Assembly (NCBI GenBank): GCA_025997075.1
Contig: BNUC01000172.1
Location: forward strand, 1-6,702
Direction: 5' to 3'
Length of the DNA: 6,702 bases
Source of the DNA: Betaproteobacteria bacterium
GTDB taxonomy: Bacteria > Pseudomonadota > Gammaproteobacteria > Burkholderiales > Rhodocyclaceae
Both the position numbers and the translations under genes were made by a program. Shown piece after piece: positions 6,607 through 6,702 of the stretch. The notes below the pieces were generated by a model. The model worked only from the letters and a program-made list of their open reading frames with translations. It made no database searches and was not told the origin of the DNA. The stretch's first letter is position 1. Each line of letters starts with the position of its first letter.

Positions 6607-6702
6607 TTACATTAAGACAGGAGAGATTCTGTAGTTCCATTCGCCATGGAATTCTGCGGGTTTGATATTCAAACTTTCATAATCTTCATCTGAAACCTTG
6701 CC
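6607..6702 (-). mobile_element. ISAzo13-type transposase, last 31 codons (cut by window edge)
   Basis: Reading the minus strand inward from 6702 gives GKVSDEDYESLNIKP, then AEFHGEWNYRISPVLM and a TAA at 6609-6607. The pattern K-V-S-D-E-x-x-x-x-L-N, followed by EFHGEWNY-x-I-x-P, is the conserved C-terminal end of ISAzo13/Rhodopirellula-type DDE transposases, where it follows the catalytic domain. The rest of the gene lies outside the window. The right end of the element must lie just downstream, within about 6570-6606, next to the broken CoA-transferase. The terminal repeat itself cannot be defined without the other end. The IS reads in the same direction as the whole cluster, so transcripts leaving it could drive the thiolase block. 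Confidence 0.8.

Overview
The window holds a bacterial catabolic and transport gene cluster read on the minus strand, bordered on each side by the 3' end of a different insertion sequence (IS). A tripartite TRAP transporter with a periplasmic binding protein points to a Gram-negative-type bacterium, plausibly a proteobacterium or a relative. Nothing in the sequence fixes the genus. Both edges cut through transposase genes, so this looks like an accessory, rearranged region.

Layout from left to right. Positions 2-370 (+) encode the C-terminal end of an IS4/IS1634-type DDE transposase. Positions 371-734 hold no gene I can recognise, only an imperfect nested inverted repeat just after the transposase. 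The cluster then runs leftward, on the minus strand. In transcription order it contains: the last 31 codons of an ISAzo13-type transposase (6702-6607); a CaiB/BaiF (family III) CoA-transferase that has lost its N-terminal half (6606-6028); a thiolase-fold protein (6031-4874); a zinc-ribbon/OB-fold DUF35 partner (4870-4448); a TRAP transporter as binding protein, small membrane subunit and large membrane subunit (4359-1500); and a metallo-beta-lactamase-fold hydrolase resembling N-acyl-homoserine lactonases (1490-735).

The cluster falls into two blocks. The CoA-transferase/thiolase/DUF35 block is GC-rich: positions 5641-5820 are about 64% GC by hand count. The TRAP block is much poorer in places: positions 2881-3060 are about 39%. 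The change falls near 4380-4450, where a short dyad followed by a T-tract also sits. Within each block the genes are tightly packed. There are two 4-base ATGA stop/start overlaps, gaps of only 3, 9 and 17 bases, and a Shine-Dalgarno for the hydrolase that overlaps the dctM stop codon.

Inferred function. The transporter would import an organic anion, and the hydrolase, translationally tied to it, may open a lactone or ester of the same compound. The thiolase-fold protein has lost the thiolase catalytic Cys and His. It instead carries two tyrosines in the arrangement described for Ltp2-type, DUF35-dependent acyl-CoA retro-aldolases, so the pair probably shortens an acyl-CoA by retro-aldol cleavage. 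The CoA-transferase that could have activated the substrate is broken by the adjacent IS. No wholly new system is evident. The active-site replacement and the IS truncation are the points most worth following.
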